From Actinotalea sp963807045 (GTDB lineage Bacteria > Actinomycetota > Actinomycetes > Actinomycetales > Cellulomonadaceae), in contig CAWDZL010000002.1 of assembly GCA_963807045.1 (NCBI GenBank), forward strand, positions 2,864,519-2,928,518: 64,000 nucleotides of DNA, given 5' to 3'. The position numbers and the translations under genes are program-made. Positions 28,393 to 37,580 of this stretch are shown in pieces. The notes under the pieces were generated by a model, which worked only from the letters and a program-made list of their open reading frames with translations, was not told the DNA's origin and did not search any database. Each line of letters starts with the position of its first letter. Within the stretch, counting starts at the first letter, position 1.

Positions 28393-29850
28393 GTGCGACG
28401 GCGCGCCGATGACGACGGCCTGGTCGACGTCGAGCTGGTGGAGGTCGACGCCGAGGACGTCCGCGCGTCCCGCCCGGGTCTTCGGGCCCGCCTGGAGCTG
28501 ACCGGCACCCCGCTGCCGGGCGACGTGGTCGACGCGAGCGCGCTGCCGCCCGACCTCCCTGTCCGCACCCGGCACGTCGCGCGGGCGATCGGTCTCGGTG
28601 TGGCGGTCGTGGTGGCCGGGGTGGGCGTCGCCGTGAACCTGACGGAGGCCAACCGCGAGGCCGAGCTGCGCGCCGCGCTCGCGGACGCCCCCGGCCTGCT
28701 CGAGCCACTGGGCCTCGTGCCGGACCACCTCTGGACGGCGGACGACGTCCGGCCGGTCGCTGCGGCGGGAGACGTCGTGCTCGTGGGTGCGCCCGGGCTA
28801 CAGGCGCTCGATGCGCAGACCGGCGCCGTGGTCTGGACCCTCCCGCCTGCTCCGGTCGGCGCCCAGCGGTCGTGCCTCGGCCTGCAGCTGACGCGCTCGC
28901 CGGACGCCGTCCTGTGCTCGACGACGGCGCCGGGCGCCGCGGTCACCGAGTCCATGGTCGTCGACGCCGCCACAGGTGCTGCGCTGCGCACGCTCCGGCT
29001 GCCGGGTGTCCTCATCGACCAGGACGAGCGGGACGACGACGTGCTGTCCGCGCTGGCCCAGCCTGACGGCAGCGTGGTGGCGGTCCGCTGGGGTGCCCTC
29101 TCCGGGGAGGAACGCTGGCGTTACCGGAGCCCGGAGCGCGTCGTCGGCAGGAACGGCAGCGGCGTCGGACTCTTGCGCTGGGGATCGGACGAGCTGGCCC
29201 TCGGCGCGCGGCTGTGGTTCACGGTCGACCTCGACACGGGTCGGCAGACGCGGCTGGTGACCGACGGCGACGGCGAGCTCGGCTGGTCGGAGGAGGTCGG
29301 GCTGGCCGACGGCGCGCAGGCGCGGTGGCGGGCGGGTCTCGCGAACCTGGGTGGCATCTTCCGGAGCGGGGCGGTGACCGACGCCGACGGCGCGGCGCGG
29401 TTCGCGCTCGTCGGTCCGGCGTGGCAGTCGGAGATCGACGACGGCTCCGCCCCGGGCGTGCTGCTCGGGCTCGACGCCGACGGTCGGCTGCAGGGCCTCG
29501 ATCCCGACTCTGGCGACGTCCGCTGGGGCGGTCAGGTGCTCGTGCGTCAGCAGCTCGCGCGACTCCACGGCGTCGCGGTGGTGCGCGACCCGGGTGCCGT
29601 GGTCGCCGTCCGCATCAGCGACGGCACCGAGCTGTGGCGGGCTCCGGCGTCCGGCTGGACGGAGGCCCTGACGGACGGCGACCTCGTCCTGGTGCTCGGC
29701 GTCGACGAGGACGGCCGCTACCTCTCCGCGCGCCGGCTGCAGGACGGCGACGAGGTGTGGCGCGAGCCCGTGGCCATCGATGTCGAGCCGCGGGCCCTCG
29801 GCGGCCGGCTGCTGCTCGTCGGCCACCTCGGGGTCACGGCGATCGGCTAG
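28393..29850 (+). CDS. PQQ-like propeller protein, paralogue 5
   Basis: 485 aa, intact frame. It shows the clearest shared N-terminal motif (GLVDVELVEVDAEDV), a TM helix (~66-85), then LEPLGLVPDHLWTADDV and blades LDAQTGAVVW, VDAATGAALR, LDPDSGDVRW and ISDGTELW. Last of the tandem set. Its TAG stop lies in a CTAG palindrome shared with the stop of the convergent glucosidase gene. Confidence 0.78.
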   Translation: MRRRADDDGLVDVELVEVDAEDVRASRPGLRARLELTGTPLPGDVVDASALPPDLPVRTRHVARAIGLGVAVVVAGVGVAVNLTEANREAELRAALADAPGLLEPLGLVPDHLWTADDVRPVAAAGDVVLVGAPGLQALDAQTGAVVWTLPPAPVGAQRSCLGLQLTRSPDAVLCSTTAPGAAVTESMVVDAATGAALRTLRLPGVLIDQDERDDDVLSALAQPDGSVVAVRWGALSGEERWRYRSPERVVGRNGSGVGLLRWGSDELALGARLWFTVDLDTGRQTRLVTDGDGELGWSEEVGLADGAQARWRAGLANLGGIFRSGAVTDADGAARFALVGPAWQSEIDDGSAPGVLLGLDADGRLQGLDPDSGDVRWGGQVLVRQQLARLHGVAVVRDPGAVVAVRISDGTELWRAPASGWTEALTDGDLVLVLGVDEDGRYLSARRLQDGDEVWREPVAIDVEPRALGGRLLLVGHLGVTAIG

Positions 29851-31634
29851 GAGGCGTCCCGGCCGGGCCGTTGGCGCACCCACACGGTGATGTCGGTCGG
29901 GACCGCGACGCCCTTCTCGCCCGCGTGCCCGTAGGGCAGGTCCGCGGACGAGAGCAGCACCTCCAGGTCGCCGGCCAGGTGCACCGTGGCGTCACCGAGG
30001 TTCGTCACGACCAGGACGTCCCGGTTCACGAACGCGACGACCTGGTCCGGGGTGCCACCGAGCCCGTCGACCCACGCCAGGGAGCCCGAGCCGAGGTGGA
30101 ACTCGCGGCGCAGGCGCAGGCCCGCCCGGTACATCTCGAAGGTCGAGCCGGGCACGCAGGACTGGCGGTCGAGCGCGCACTCGGCGAACCACGCGGGCTG
30201 TGACAGCCAGGTCGCACCGGTCGGCGAGAACCCGAACGCGGGCTCCGTCGCGGACCACGGGATCGGCACGCGGCAGCCGTCCCGGCCGCGCTCGGTGTGC
30301 TCGGACCGGGTCCAGGTGGGGTCCTGGCGCTCGTCGTCGTCCAGCTCGGTGTGCTCGGGGAGCCCCAGCTCCTCGCCCTGGAACAGGTAGGCGGAGCCCG
30401 GGAGGGCGAGCATGAGGAGGCTCGCGGCCCGGCCGCGGCGCAGGCCGAGCTCGCGGTCCGGCTGCGGGTCGCCGATGCCGATGCCGTTCGGCTTCGAGCC
30501 GGGCACCTCGAGCCCCAGCCGCGAGGGGTGCCGGACGACGTCGTGGTTGGAGAGCACCCACGTTGTGGTGGCGCCGACGGCGTCGTTCGCCTCCAGAGAC
30601 TGGGTGACAACGGTCCGCAAGGTGTCCGCCCGCCACAGCGCGGTGAGGAACGAGAAGTTGAACGCCTGCTGCATCTCGTCCTCGCGCACGTACCGGGCGA
30701 GGCGCGAGAGCGGCTCGACCCAGGCCTCGGCGACGAGCGCGCGGTCGCCGTCGTACTCCTCGAGCACGGCGTGCCACTCGCGGTAGATCTCGTGCACGCC
30801 GTCCTGGTCCCACATCGGACCGAGCGCGCCGGCGCCGGTGGAGCCGTCCTCCGAGCCGAGCGTCCCGTCGTGCGGGGGCTGGTCCGCAGCCGTGGGGGCA
30901 GGGGCGTCCGGCAGACCGTCCGCCTTGACGAGGCCGTGCGCGACGTCCACGCGGAAGCCGTCGACGCCGCGGTCCAGCCAGAACCGCAGGATCGAGCGGA
31001 ACTCGTCGTGCACCTCGGGGTTGGTCCAGTCCAGGTCGGGCTGTGTGTGGTCGAACAGGTGCAGGTACCACTGGCCTGCTGTCCCGTCGGGCTCGGTCAC
31101 CCGGGTCCAGGCGCAGCCTCCGAACGTGGAGGTCCAGTTGTTCGGCGGCTCGTCGCCGCCCGGGCCGGCGCCGTCGCGGAAGACGTAGCGGGACCGCTCG
31201 GGGCTGCCCGGCCCGGCGGCGAGCGCGGCCACGAACCACGGGTGCGCGGACGACGTGTGGTTGGGCACGAGGTCGACCAGCACCTTGAGCCCGAGCCGGT
31301 GGGCTTCCGTCAGCATCGCGTCGGCGTCCGCCAGCGTCCCGAACACAGGGTCGATGTCGCGGTAGTCGGCGACGTCGTAGCCGGCGTCGTGCTGGGGCGA
31401 CCGGTAGAACGGCGAGAACCAGACGGCGTCGACGCCGAGCCGCTTGAGGTGGCCGAGGCGGGCGCGCGCGCCGGGCAGGTCCCCGATGCCGTCGCCGTCG
31501 CCGTCCGCGAACGACCGCGGGTAGACCTGGTAGATCACGGCATGGCGCCACCACGGCGCACGGCCGGACGTCGCGCGGTGCACCAGGGTCGTGGTGGTCG
31601 CGGGCGCGTCAAGGGCGGAGAGGATGGCGGTCAC
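29847..31634 (-). CDS. GH13 alpha-glucosidase
   Basis: 595-aa glycoside hydrolase family 13, oligo-1,6-glucosidase/alpha-glucosidase type, cytoplasmic (no signal). Conserved regions: VIYQVYPRSFADGDGDGIGD, LVPNHTS, catalytic nucleophile in DGFRVDVAHG, acid/base Glu in VAEAWVEP, and VLSNHDVVR holding the stabilising Asp. It hydrolyses short alpha-glucosides; exact linkage is not readable. The GTG start is 33 bases downstream of the LacI regulator, forming a lacI-GH13 operon. Confidence 0.92.
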   Translation of the reverse strand: MTAILSALDAPATTTTLVHRATSGRAPWWRHAVIYQVYPRSFADGDGDGIGDLPGARARLGHLKRLGVDAVWFSPFYRSPQHDAGYDVADYRDIDPVFGTLADADAMLTEAHRLGLKVLVDLVPNHTSSAHPWFVAALAAGPGSPERSRYVFRDGAGPGGDEPPNNWTSTFGGCAWTRVTEPDGTAGQWYLHLFDHTQPDLDWTNPEVHDEFRSILRFWLDRGVDGFRVDVAHGLVKADGLPDAPAPTAADQPPHDGTLGSEDGSTGAGALGPMWDQDGVHEIYREWHAVLEEYDGDRALVAEAWVEPLSRLARYVREDEMQQAFNFSFLTALWRADTLRTVVTQSLEANDAVGATTTWVLSNHDVVRHPSRLGLEVPGSKPNGIGIGDPQPDRELGLRRGRAASLLMLALPGSAYLFQGEELGLPEHTELDDDERQDPTWTRSEHTERGRDGCRVPIPWSATEPAFGFSPTGATWLSQPAWFAECALDRQSCVPGSTFEMYRAGLRLRREFHLGSGSLAWVDGLGGTPDQVVAFVNRDVLVVTNLGDATVHLAGDLEVLLSSADLPYGHAGEKGVAVPTDITVWVRQRPGRDAS

Positions 31635-31667
31635 GGTTCTCCCGTCGGGGTGTGTCGTCGGACCAGC

Positions 31668-32753
31668 CTAGGAAGCGCTGGGGGGAGGCGTCGCGCCGGG
31701 GGTCGGCGGGCGCTCCCTGGAGGCGTCCGGGACGGGTCCGGTGGACCCGCGGACGATGAGCTCGGGGTGGAACAGCAGCTCCGTGCGCGAGACGCGCTGG
31801 CCGGAGACCTCGGACATCAGGGCGCTGACGGCTGCCTTGCCCATGCTCACGACGGGCTGTCGCACCGTCGTCAGCGGCGGGTCGGTGAAGGCGACGAGGG
31901 GGGAGTCGTCGAAGCCGACCACCGACACGTCCTCGGGCACCTCGAGGCCGCGGCTGCGGGCCGCGCGGATGACGCCGAGCGCCATGAGGTCGGAGCCGCA
32001 CACGACGGCGGTGTGGCCGCTGTCGATGAGCTCGCCGCCGGCGACCTGGCCGCCCTCGACGGTGAACAGCGTCGAGACGACGTGGCCGGCGACGTCCTCG
32101 CCGGGGTTGCGCTGGTCGAGCAGGGTGGCGAAGGCGGCGATCTTGCGTCGGGCGGGGATGTACCGGTCCGGGCCGACGGCCAGGCCGATGCGCCGGTGCC
32201 CGAGGGAGACGAGGTGCCGGACGGCGAGCTGTGTCGCGACGACGTCGTCCGTGGAGACCGAGGGGGCGTCGACCCCGGCGGCGTGGCCGTTCACGAAGAC
32301 GACGGGCAGGCCGCCGCCGCGGAGCCGGTGGTAGCGCTCGGTGGAGGACGTCGTGTCGGCGTGCCTGCCGGAGACGAAGATGATGCCGTCGACTCCGTGC
32401 TCCATGAGCATCTCGATGTACTCGTCCTCCGTGGTGCCGCCGGGGGACTGCGTGCACAGGAGCGGCGTGTACCCGCGGTCTGCAAGCGTCGTCTCGATCG
32501 CTTGCGCAAGCGCCGGGAACACGGGGTTGTCGAGCTCGGGCACGATCAGGCCGACGAGGCCCTCGGAGCGGGTGCGCAGCTTCTCGGGGCGGTCGTAGCC
32601 GAGCACGTCCAGTGCTGCAAGCACGGCCTTGCGTGTCTCGGACGCGACCCCCGGCTTCCCGTTGAGAACGCGTGACACGGTTGCCGTGCTGACCCCTGCC
32701 TGGTCGGCGAGGTCCTTCAGACGGGTACGCACGTGCGGCAGCGTAGAGGACAC
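31668..32753 (-). CDS. LacI-family transcriptional regulator
   Basis: 361 aa. N-terminal HTH TRLKDLADQAGVSTATVSRVLNG, hinge, then a periplasmic-binding-like ligand domain (GLIVPELDNPVFPALAQAIE ... FVSGRHAD ... VVGFDDSPLVAFTDPPLTTV). It probably controls the adjacent GH13 gene in response to an alpha-glucoside. The GTG at 32753 is chosen over one 13 codons upstream because GAGGAGG lies 5 bases before it. Confidence 0.88.
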   Translation of the reverse strand: MSSTLPHVRTRLKDLADQAGVSTATVSRVLNGKPGVASETRKAVLAALDVLGYDRPEKLRTRSEGLVGLIVPELDNPVFPALAQAIETTLADRGYTPLLCTQSPGGTTEDEYIEMLMEHGVDGIIFVSGRHADTTSSTERYHRLRGGGLPVVFVNGHAAGVDAPSVSTDDVVATQLAVRHLVSLGHRRIGLAVGPDRYIPARRKIAAFATLLDQRNPGEDVAGHVVSTLFTVEGGQVAGGELIDSGHTAVVCGSDLMALGVIRAARSRGLEVPEDVSVVGFDDSPLVAFTDPPLTTVRQPVVSMGKAAVSALMSEVSGQRVSRTELLFHPELIVRGSTGPVPDASRERPPTPGATPPPSAS

Positions 32754-32934
32754 CGGAACCTCCTCGTTGGCACGCCGCTCGACGGGACTCACGACGGTGA
32801 TACCTGAAAGTTACCGCAAGAGGCTGCAACCCCAGCAATGCGCGGGCAGCGGCCGCGAAGGAGGTTCGAGCCCCACCGCGACGGCGGCGAGCTGCGCCCG
32901 GCGGCCGGGCTGACGTCGGCGTGCGGCGGCTGAC

Positions 32935-32940
32935 TAGGGT
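32935..32940 (+). promoter_or_regulatory. Leaderless -10 box (TAGGGT) of dgt
   Basis: TAGGGT ends 7 bases before the GTG at 32947. Confidence 0.5.
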
Positions 32941-32946
32941 TGGGGG

Positions 32947-34245
32947 GTGCACGACCTGACGGGGTGCCCCGGCGCCTACACCGAGGCGGACGTCGCCCGG
33001 CACGTGCCCGAGCCCCCGAAGAGCGCGGCGCGGACGCCCTTCGAGCGTGACCGCGCCCGCCTCGTGCACTCCTCGGCCCTGCGCCGTCTGGGGGCCAAGA
33101 CGCAGGTCCTCGGGCCGGCCAGCGATGACTTCGTGCGCACACGCCTGACGCACAGCCTCGAGGTGGCGCAGGTGGGCCGCGAGCTGGCAAAGGCCCTCGG
33201 CTGCGACCCGGACGTCGTCGACACGGCGTGCCTGGCGCACGACCTCGGCCATCCCCCGTACGGGCACAACGGCGAACGGGCGCTCGCGGCGCTGGCCGCC
33301 GGCATCGGCGGGTTCGAGGGCAATGCGCAGACGTTGCGCCTGCTCACGCGGCTCGAGCCGAAGGTCGTCGACCCGGTGACCGGGCACGCCGCCGGCCTCA
33401 ACCTGACGCGCGCCAGTCTGGACGCGGCCACCAAGTACCCGTGGACCGCGGAGGCGGCCCCCGCGCGGGCGGACGGCACGCCGTCGGGCAAGTTCGGCGT
33501 GTACGCCGACGACCTGGCGGCCTTCACCTGGGTGCGCGAGGGTGCGCCGGCCGGGGTCCGGTGCATCGAGGCGGAGGTGATGGACCTCGCCGACGACGTC
33601 GCGTACTCGGTCCACGACGTCGAGGACGCGGTGGTCGGCGGTCGGCTGGACCTCGCCGCGCTCGACGACGCCGGGGTGCGCGCGCACGTCGCCGGCCGGG
33701 TGGTCGAGTGGTACGGCGCGGTCGTGCCGGACGCCGAGCTGGATGCCGCGATGGCGCGGCTGGCCGCGACAGCGTCGTGGGTGCGCGGGTTCGACGGCTC
33801 GCGCCCGGCGTTGGCGGCACTCAAAGATCTGACGAGCGACCTGATCGGGCGCTTCTGCGCGGCCGCGTTCGGTGCGACGCGCGACGCCTACGGGCCTGGC
33901 CCCCTGACGCGGTACGCGGCGCACCTCGTGGTGCCGCCCGCCACGACGGCGGAGATCCTCGTCCTCAAGGGTCTGGCCGTCGCCTACGTGATGGCCCCCC
34001 GCGAGGCGGAGCCCCTGCACCGCCGTCAGCGGGAGATGGTCGCCGACCTCGTCGCGGTCCTCACGGACCGGTCCCCGGACGCGCTCGAGGCGCCGTTCGC
34101 GGCGGACTGGCGAGCGGCGGCCGACGACGCCGGCCGGCTCCGCGTCGTCGTCGACCAGGTCGCCTCGCTGACGGACGTGAGCGCGGCCGAGTGGCACGCC
34201 CGGCTCGTCCGGACGTCGGCCCGGGGGGTCGGCGGCGCCGCCTAG
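32947..34245 (+). CDS. dgt: Deoxyguanosinetriphosphate triphosphohydrolase-like protein
   Basis: HD-domain dNTPase that splits dNTP to deoxynucleoside and triphosphate. 432 aa. Metal ligands are seen in RLTHSLEVAQ (His) and CLAHDLGHPPYGHNGE (HD). The conserved GFEGNAQTLRLLTRLE and the later HD-fold residues DLADDVAYSVHDVED fit the family. Only ten bases separate it from dnaG, a usual actinobacterial neighbour. GTG start. Confidence 0.93.
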   Translation: MHDLTGCPGAYTEADVARHVPEPPKSAARTPFERDRARLVHSSALRRLGAKTQVLGPASDDFVRTRLTHSLEVAQVGRELAKALGCDPDVVDTACLAHDLGHPPYGHNGERALAALAAGIGGFEGNAQTLRLLTRLEPKVVDPVTGHAAGLNLTRASLDAATKYPWTAEAAPARADGTPSGKFGVYADDLAAFTWVREGAPAGVRCIEAEVMDLADDVAYSVHDVEDAVVGGRLDLAALDDAGVRAHVAGRVVEWYGAVVPDAELDAAMARLAATASWVRGFDGSRPALAALKDLTSDLIGRFCAAAFGATRDAYGPGPLTRYAAHLVVPPATTAEILVLKGLAVAYVMAPREAEPLHRRQREMVADLVAVLTDRSPDALEAPFAADWRAAADDAGRLRVVVDQVASLTDVSAAEWHARLVRTSARGVGGAA

Positions 34246-34248
34246 ACT
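34243..34248 (+). promoter_or_regulatory. Leaderless -10 box (TAGACT) of dnaG
   Basis: TAGACT spans the dgt stop codon (TAG) and ends 7 bases before the dnaG GTG at 34255, so the promoter is embedded in the end of dgt. Confidence 0.5.
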
Positions 34249-34254
34249 CGCCGC

Positions 34255-36232
34255 GTGGCCCGGATCCTGCGCGAGGACGTCCAAACCGTCCGGGAGCGCG
34301 CCCGGATCGAGGACATCGTCGGCGAGCACGTCACCCTGAAGCCCGCGGGCGTCGGCTCGATGAAGGGCCTGTGCCCGTTCCACGACGAGAAGACGCCGTC
34401 GTTCCACGTCCGGCCGCCTGTCGGGCTCTGGCACTGCTTCGGTTGCAGCGAGGGCGGCGACGTCATCTCGTTCATCCAGAAGCTCGACGGGCTCGGCTTC
34501 ACGGAGGCCGTCGAGCATCTGGCGGGCCGGGTGGGCGTGCAGCTCCGGTACGAGGAGGGCGGGCCGTCGCGGCCGGGGGAGGAGCCTGGGCGGCGGCAGC
34601 GGCTGCTTGAGGCGCACCGGCACGCGGCCGCGTTCTACTCCGAGCAGCTCCTGACGCCCGCCGCGGCCGTCGGCCGGCAGTTCCTCGCCGAGCGCGGGTT
34701 CGACCGCGGTACGGCCGAGCAGTTCGGCGTCGGCTTCGCCCCGCAGGGCTGGGACGCGCTGCTGCGCCACCTGCGCGGCAAGGGATTCACGGAGGCCGAG
34801 CTGCACGGCGTCGGGCCTCATGAGCCAGGGCAACCGCGGCCTGTACGACCGCTTCCGGGGCCGGCTCGTCTGGCCGATCCGCGATGTCACGGGGGACGTG
34901 CTGGGGTTCGGGGCCCGGCGGCTCCTCGAGGACGACAACGGCCCCAAGTACCTGAACAGCCCGGAGACGCCGCTCTACAAGAAGACGCAGGTGCTCTACG
35001 GAATCGACCTGGCCAAGCGGGAGATCGCCAAGCGCCGCCAGGTGGTCGTCGTCGAGGGCTACACCGACGTGATGGCCGCCCACCTCTCGGGTGTGCCGAC
35101 GGCTGTCGCGACGTGCGGGACGGCGTTCGGCTCGGACCACGCGCGCATCCTGCGCCGGCTCCTCGGCGACACGTCGGTGGGCGCCGGTGTGCAGCTCTCG
35201 TCCGGCGGGTCGTCGGGCGGCGAGATCGTGTTCACGTTCGACGGCGACGCGGCGGGTCAGAAGGCGGCGTTGCGCGCGTTCGGCGAGGACCAGCGCTTCT
35301 ACGCCCAGACGTTCGTCGCGGTGGAGCCCTCCGGCATGGACCCGTGCGAGCTGCGACAGGCCAAGGGGCCGGACGCCGTCCGCGCACTCGTGTCCGGGCG
35401 CCAGCCGCTGTTCGAGTTCGTCATCCGGTCCACGATCGCGGCTCACGACATGAACACCGCCGAGGGTCGCGTGGGCGCGCTCCGTGCCTCCGCGCCGATC
35501 GTCGCCCGCATCCGGGACACCGCGCTGCGGCCCGAGTACGCCCGCATGCTGGCGGGCTGGCTCGGCATGGAGCTCGACGCGGTGCGGTCCGCGGTGGCGG
35601 CGGCGGGACGCGCCCTCGCCGCGGCGCCGACAGGTGGGCCCGACGGCGAGGGGCGGCGGCGCGACGGGGGCCGGGACGAGCCGATGGTGCCGGGACCGCG
35701 GCCCGACGACGACGGGCGGGGCCGTCCGTCGAGGGCGCGTCCGGCGGCGCCCGACCGTGCGGACCCGGTGGCGCGCCTGCAGCGCACGGTCCTCGAGGCG
35801 GTGCTTCAGCAGCCGTCCGCGGTGGACGCGGCGGTCTTCGACGCGCTGCCGCCGGAAGTGTTCTCGGTGCCCGCGCTGCGCGCCGTGCACGAGGCGATCC
35901 GGGCGGCCGGCGGCGTCGCGGGCGTGGCGGCCGCGGGCGGCGACGGCGCGTGGCTCGACCTCGTGCGGGAGGAGGCGGCGGGACCTGTCGCGGGGATCGT
36001 CACGGAGCTCGCCGTCACGCCGCTGCCCGAGGACCGGCCCGACGCGGTCGGGGACTACGTGCGCGGCGTCGTCGGCGGCCTGGTGGACCTCGCCGTGACC
36101 AGGCAGATCGCGGACCTGCGCGGTCGGCTGCAGCGGATGGACCCGGAGGGTGACGCGGAGGCGTACCAGGCGGCGTTCGCGGAGCTCGTGGGCTTGGAGG
36201 GTCGGCGCCGCGCGCTGCGTGAGCGCGACTGA
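34255..36232 (+). CDS. dnaG: DNA primase DnaG (frameshifted)
   Basis: Makes RNA primers at the replication fork. The CHC2 zinc finger (CPFHDEKTPSF ... CFGCSEGGD), the N-terminal catalytic domain and the start GTG are in the first frame. The rest, with NRGLYDRFRGRLVWPIRD, toprim VVVVEGYTDVMA and FTFDGDAAG, then the DnaB-interacting C terminus, continues in another frame. One extra base in GTCGGGCCTCATG (~34,815) must be skipped; the span is 3n+1, giving ~658 aa, normal for the family. The gene is essential, so a real frameshift is implausible. Confidence 0.9.
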
Positions 36233-36234
36233 GG

Positions 36235-36760
36235 TCAGCTCAGCAGCGTGACCGTCGGTGCGGTGGCGAGTGTCGCCATCGGCGCCTCGCAGTGCTGGCA
36301 CGTCACGGTCCACGGGGTGGTGACGCCGCCGTGCACCACGCTGACGCCGGAGCGGTGGTTGCGTCGGCAGAAGTACCCGAGCGCGAGGCGCAGCGGCGTC
36401 TCCTCGGACAACGGTGCGGCGTCGGCGGTGGCGGCCTCGTCGCGGAACGGCGACCACCAGCAGTCGACGACGGCGCGCAGCAGGCGTCGCTCGGCGCGGG
36501 CGTCGCAGTGGAGGCGCTCGAGGCGCGCCGCGGTCCGGTGCGCAGTCGTCGACGCCTCGTCCGCGGGGCCGTCGGCGGTGTGCAGCCCGGTGCAGACGGC
36601 GGCCGTCTCCCCCCAGGAGAAGACGGTGGTGCGCGCGGTCCGCTCGCACAGGAAGCAGTCGAGGTCGAGCTTCGACGCGCTCCTGCCAGTGCAGGTTGTG
36701 GAGCACGTTGCCTTGGGCGGTGCCGGCGACCTCGGCGAGGATCTCGACGCTGCGCAGCAC
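36235..36760 (-). CDS. Hypothetical zinc-ribbon-like protein (frameshifted)
   Basis: Not recognised. ~174 aa when restored. It starts with a GTG after a GGAGGAAGGG ribosome site (VLRSVEILAEVAGTAQGNVL) and runs in frame to HNLHWQE. One extra C in GAGCGCG (~36,680) then shifts it. The corrected frame continues SKLDLDCFLCERTARTTVFS and ends CQHCEAPMATLATAPTVTLLS. Two CxxC pairs (CFLC, CQHC) plus CTGLHT suggest a zinc-binding fold. The span is 3n+1. It converges on dnaG, with 2 bases between the stops. Confidence 0.65.
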
Positions 36761-36908
36761 GGCGGGCCCTTCCTCCGGCGGCCCGCGACGAGCGCGGGGG
36801 AGTCGGTGGGACGTTGGGGGGCGGGGTAGGGCGGAGACTACCCGTCCATGATCGCGGGGTCCGTCCCGTTTCGTCCTGTGAGCGGTGCGCGCCGGTGCCG
36901 ACCGGCCG

Positions 36909-37491
36909 TCAGTCCCGGCGCAGTGCCGTGAGCCCGCCGTCCAGCAGGTCCAGCAGGGTGGCGGTCACCTCGTCGGCCGGCCGCCGCTCCAGCTCGCGCA
37001 CTGCTGCCGAGATCGCTGCGCCGATGATCGCGGCGGCGAGCCTCCGGGGAGGGCGCCCCGAGGTCCTCGACCGCCCGGCGCAACGGCTCGTTGAGCCGGG
37101 CGTGAATCTCGGCCAGGCGCGCCCGGCACGCCTCGGGCAGGTCGGTGGCGGAGGGCAGGTCGACGGGACCGTGCCCCGCCGCGGCGACCGCCACGGCCTC
37201 ACGCGCATAGGACCGGATGCGGTCCCGCGGGCTCGCGGAGTCGTCGACGGCGGCGTCGAGGCGCTCGGTGGCCTCGCGGGCCGCGTCCTCGACGGCGGCC
37301 GCCAACAGCTCGGCGCTGGAGGCGAAGTACTCGTAGACGCTGGAGCGGCCCAGGCCGATCTGCGCCGCGACGGCGGCGGGCGTGACCGCGGACGGCCCGC
37401 CGTGGGTCAGGAGATCTCGGGCAGCGGCAACGACGGCGGCGTGCCGGCGCAGGCGGTGCTCGGCGACGGTGGGGGCGTCGATCCGCGGCAT
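36909..37491 (-). CDS. TetR-family repressor (frameshifted)
   Basis: ~193 aa when restored. The N-terminal HTH VAAARDLLTHGGPSAVTPAA with IGLGRSSVYEYFASSAELL is typical TetR. The C-terminal part shifts frame at ~37,047, where CCCTCCCCGG has one C too many; corrected, it reads RRLAAAIIGAAISAAVRELE and ends LLDGGLTALRRD. Divergent from the MFS exporter gene, with a palindrome between them, so it most likely represses that exporter and itself. Confidence 0.82.
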
Positions 37492-37526
37492 GGCGCCATT
37501 GTCTCCCGCGAGCGGTGTGCGCGTGT

Positions 37527-37550
37527 TACCGACACTGGTGTCGGTATAGT
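37527..37550 (+). promoter_or_regulatory. TetR operator overlapping the MFS -10 box
   Basis: Palindrome TACCGACAC-TG-GTGTCGGTA (9-bp perfect arms, 37527-37546). Its right end overlaps a near-consensus -10 box TATAGT (37545-37550). Binding here would block exporter transcription. It lies in the 89-base gap between the divergent tetR and MFS genes. Confidence 0.72.
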
Positions 37551-37580
37551 TGGCGGCAGCTCACCGAGAGAGGCGACGTG

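Noticed and set aside
32480..32520. GCAAGCG-type repeats resembling LacI/MalR operators
   Set aside because: They lie well inside the lacI coding region and encode conserved residues of the ligand domain.
31609..34947. Very long minus-strand open frame (over 1,100 codons)
   Set aside because: It is a shadow of dgt, dnaG and the LacI region on other frames, Arg/His/Ala-rich, with no fold-like segments. High G+C makes such frames common.
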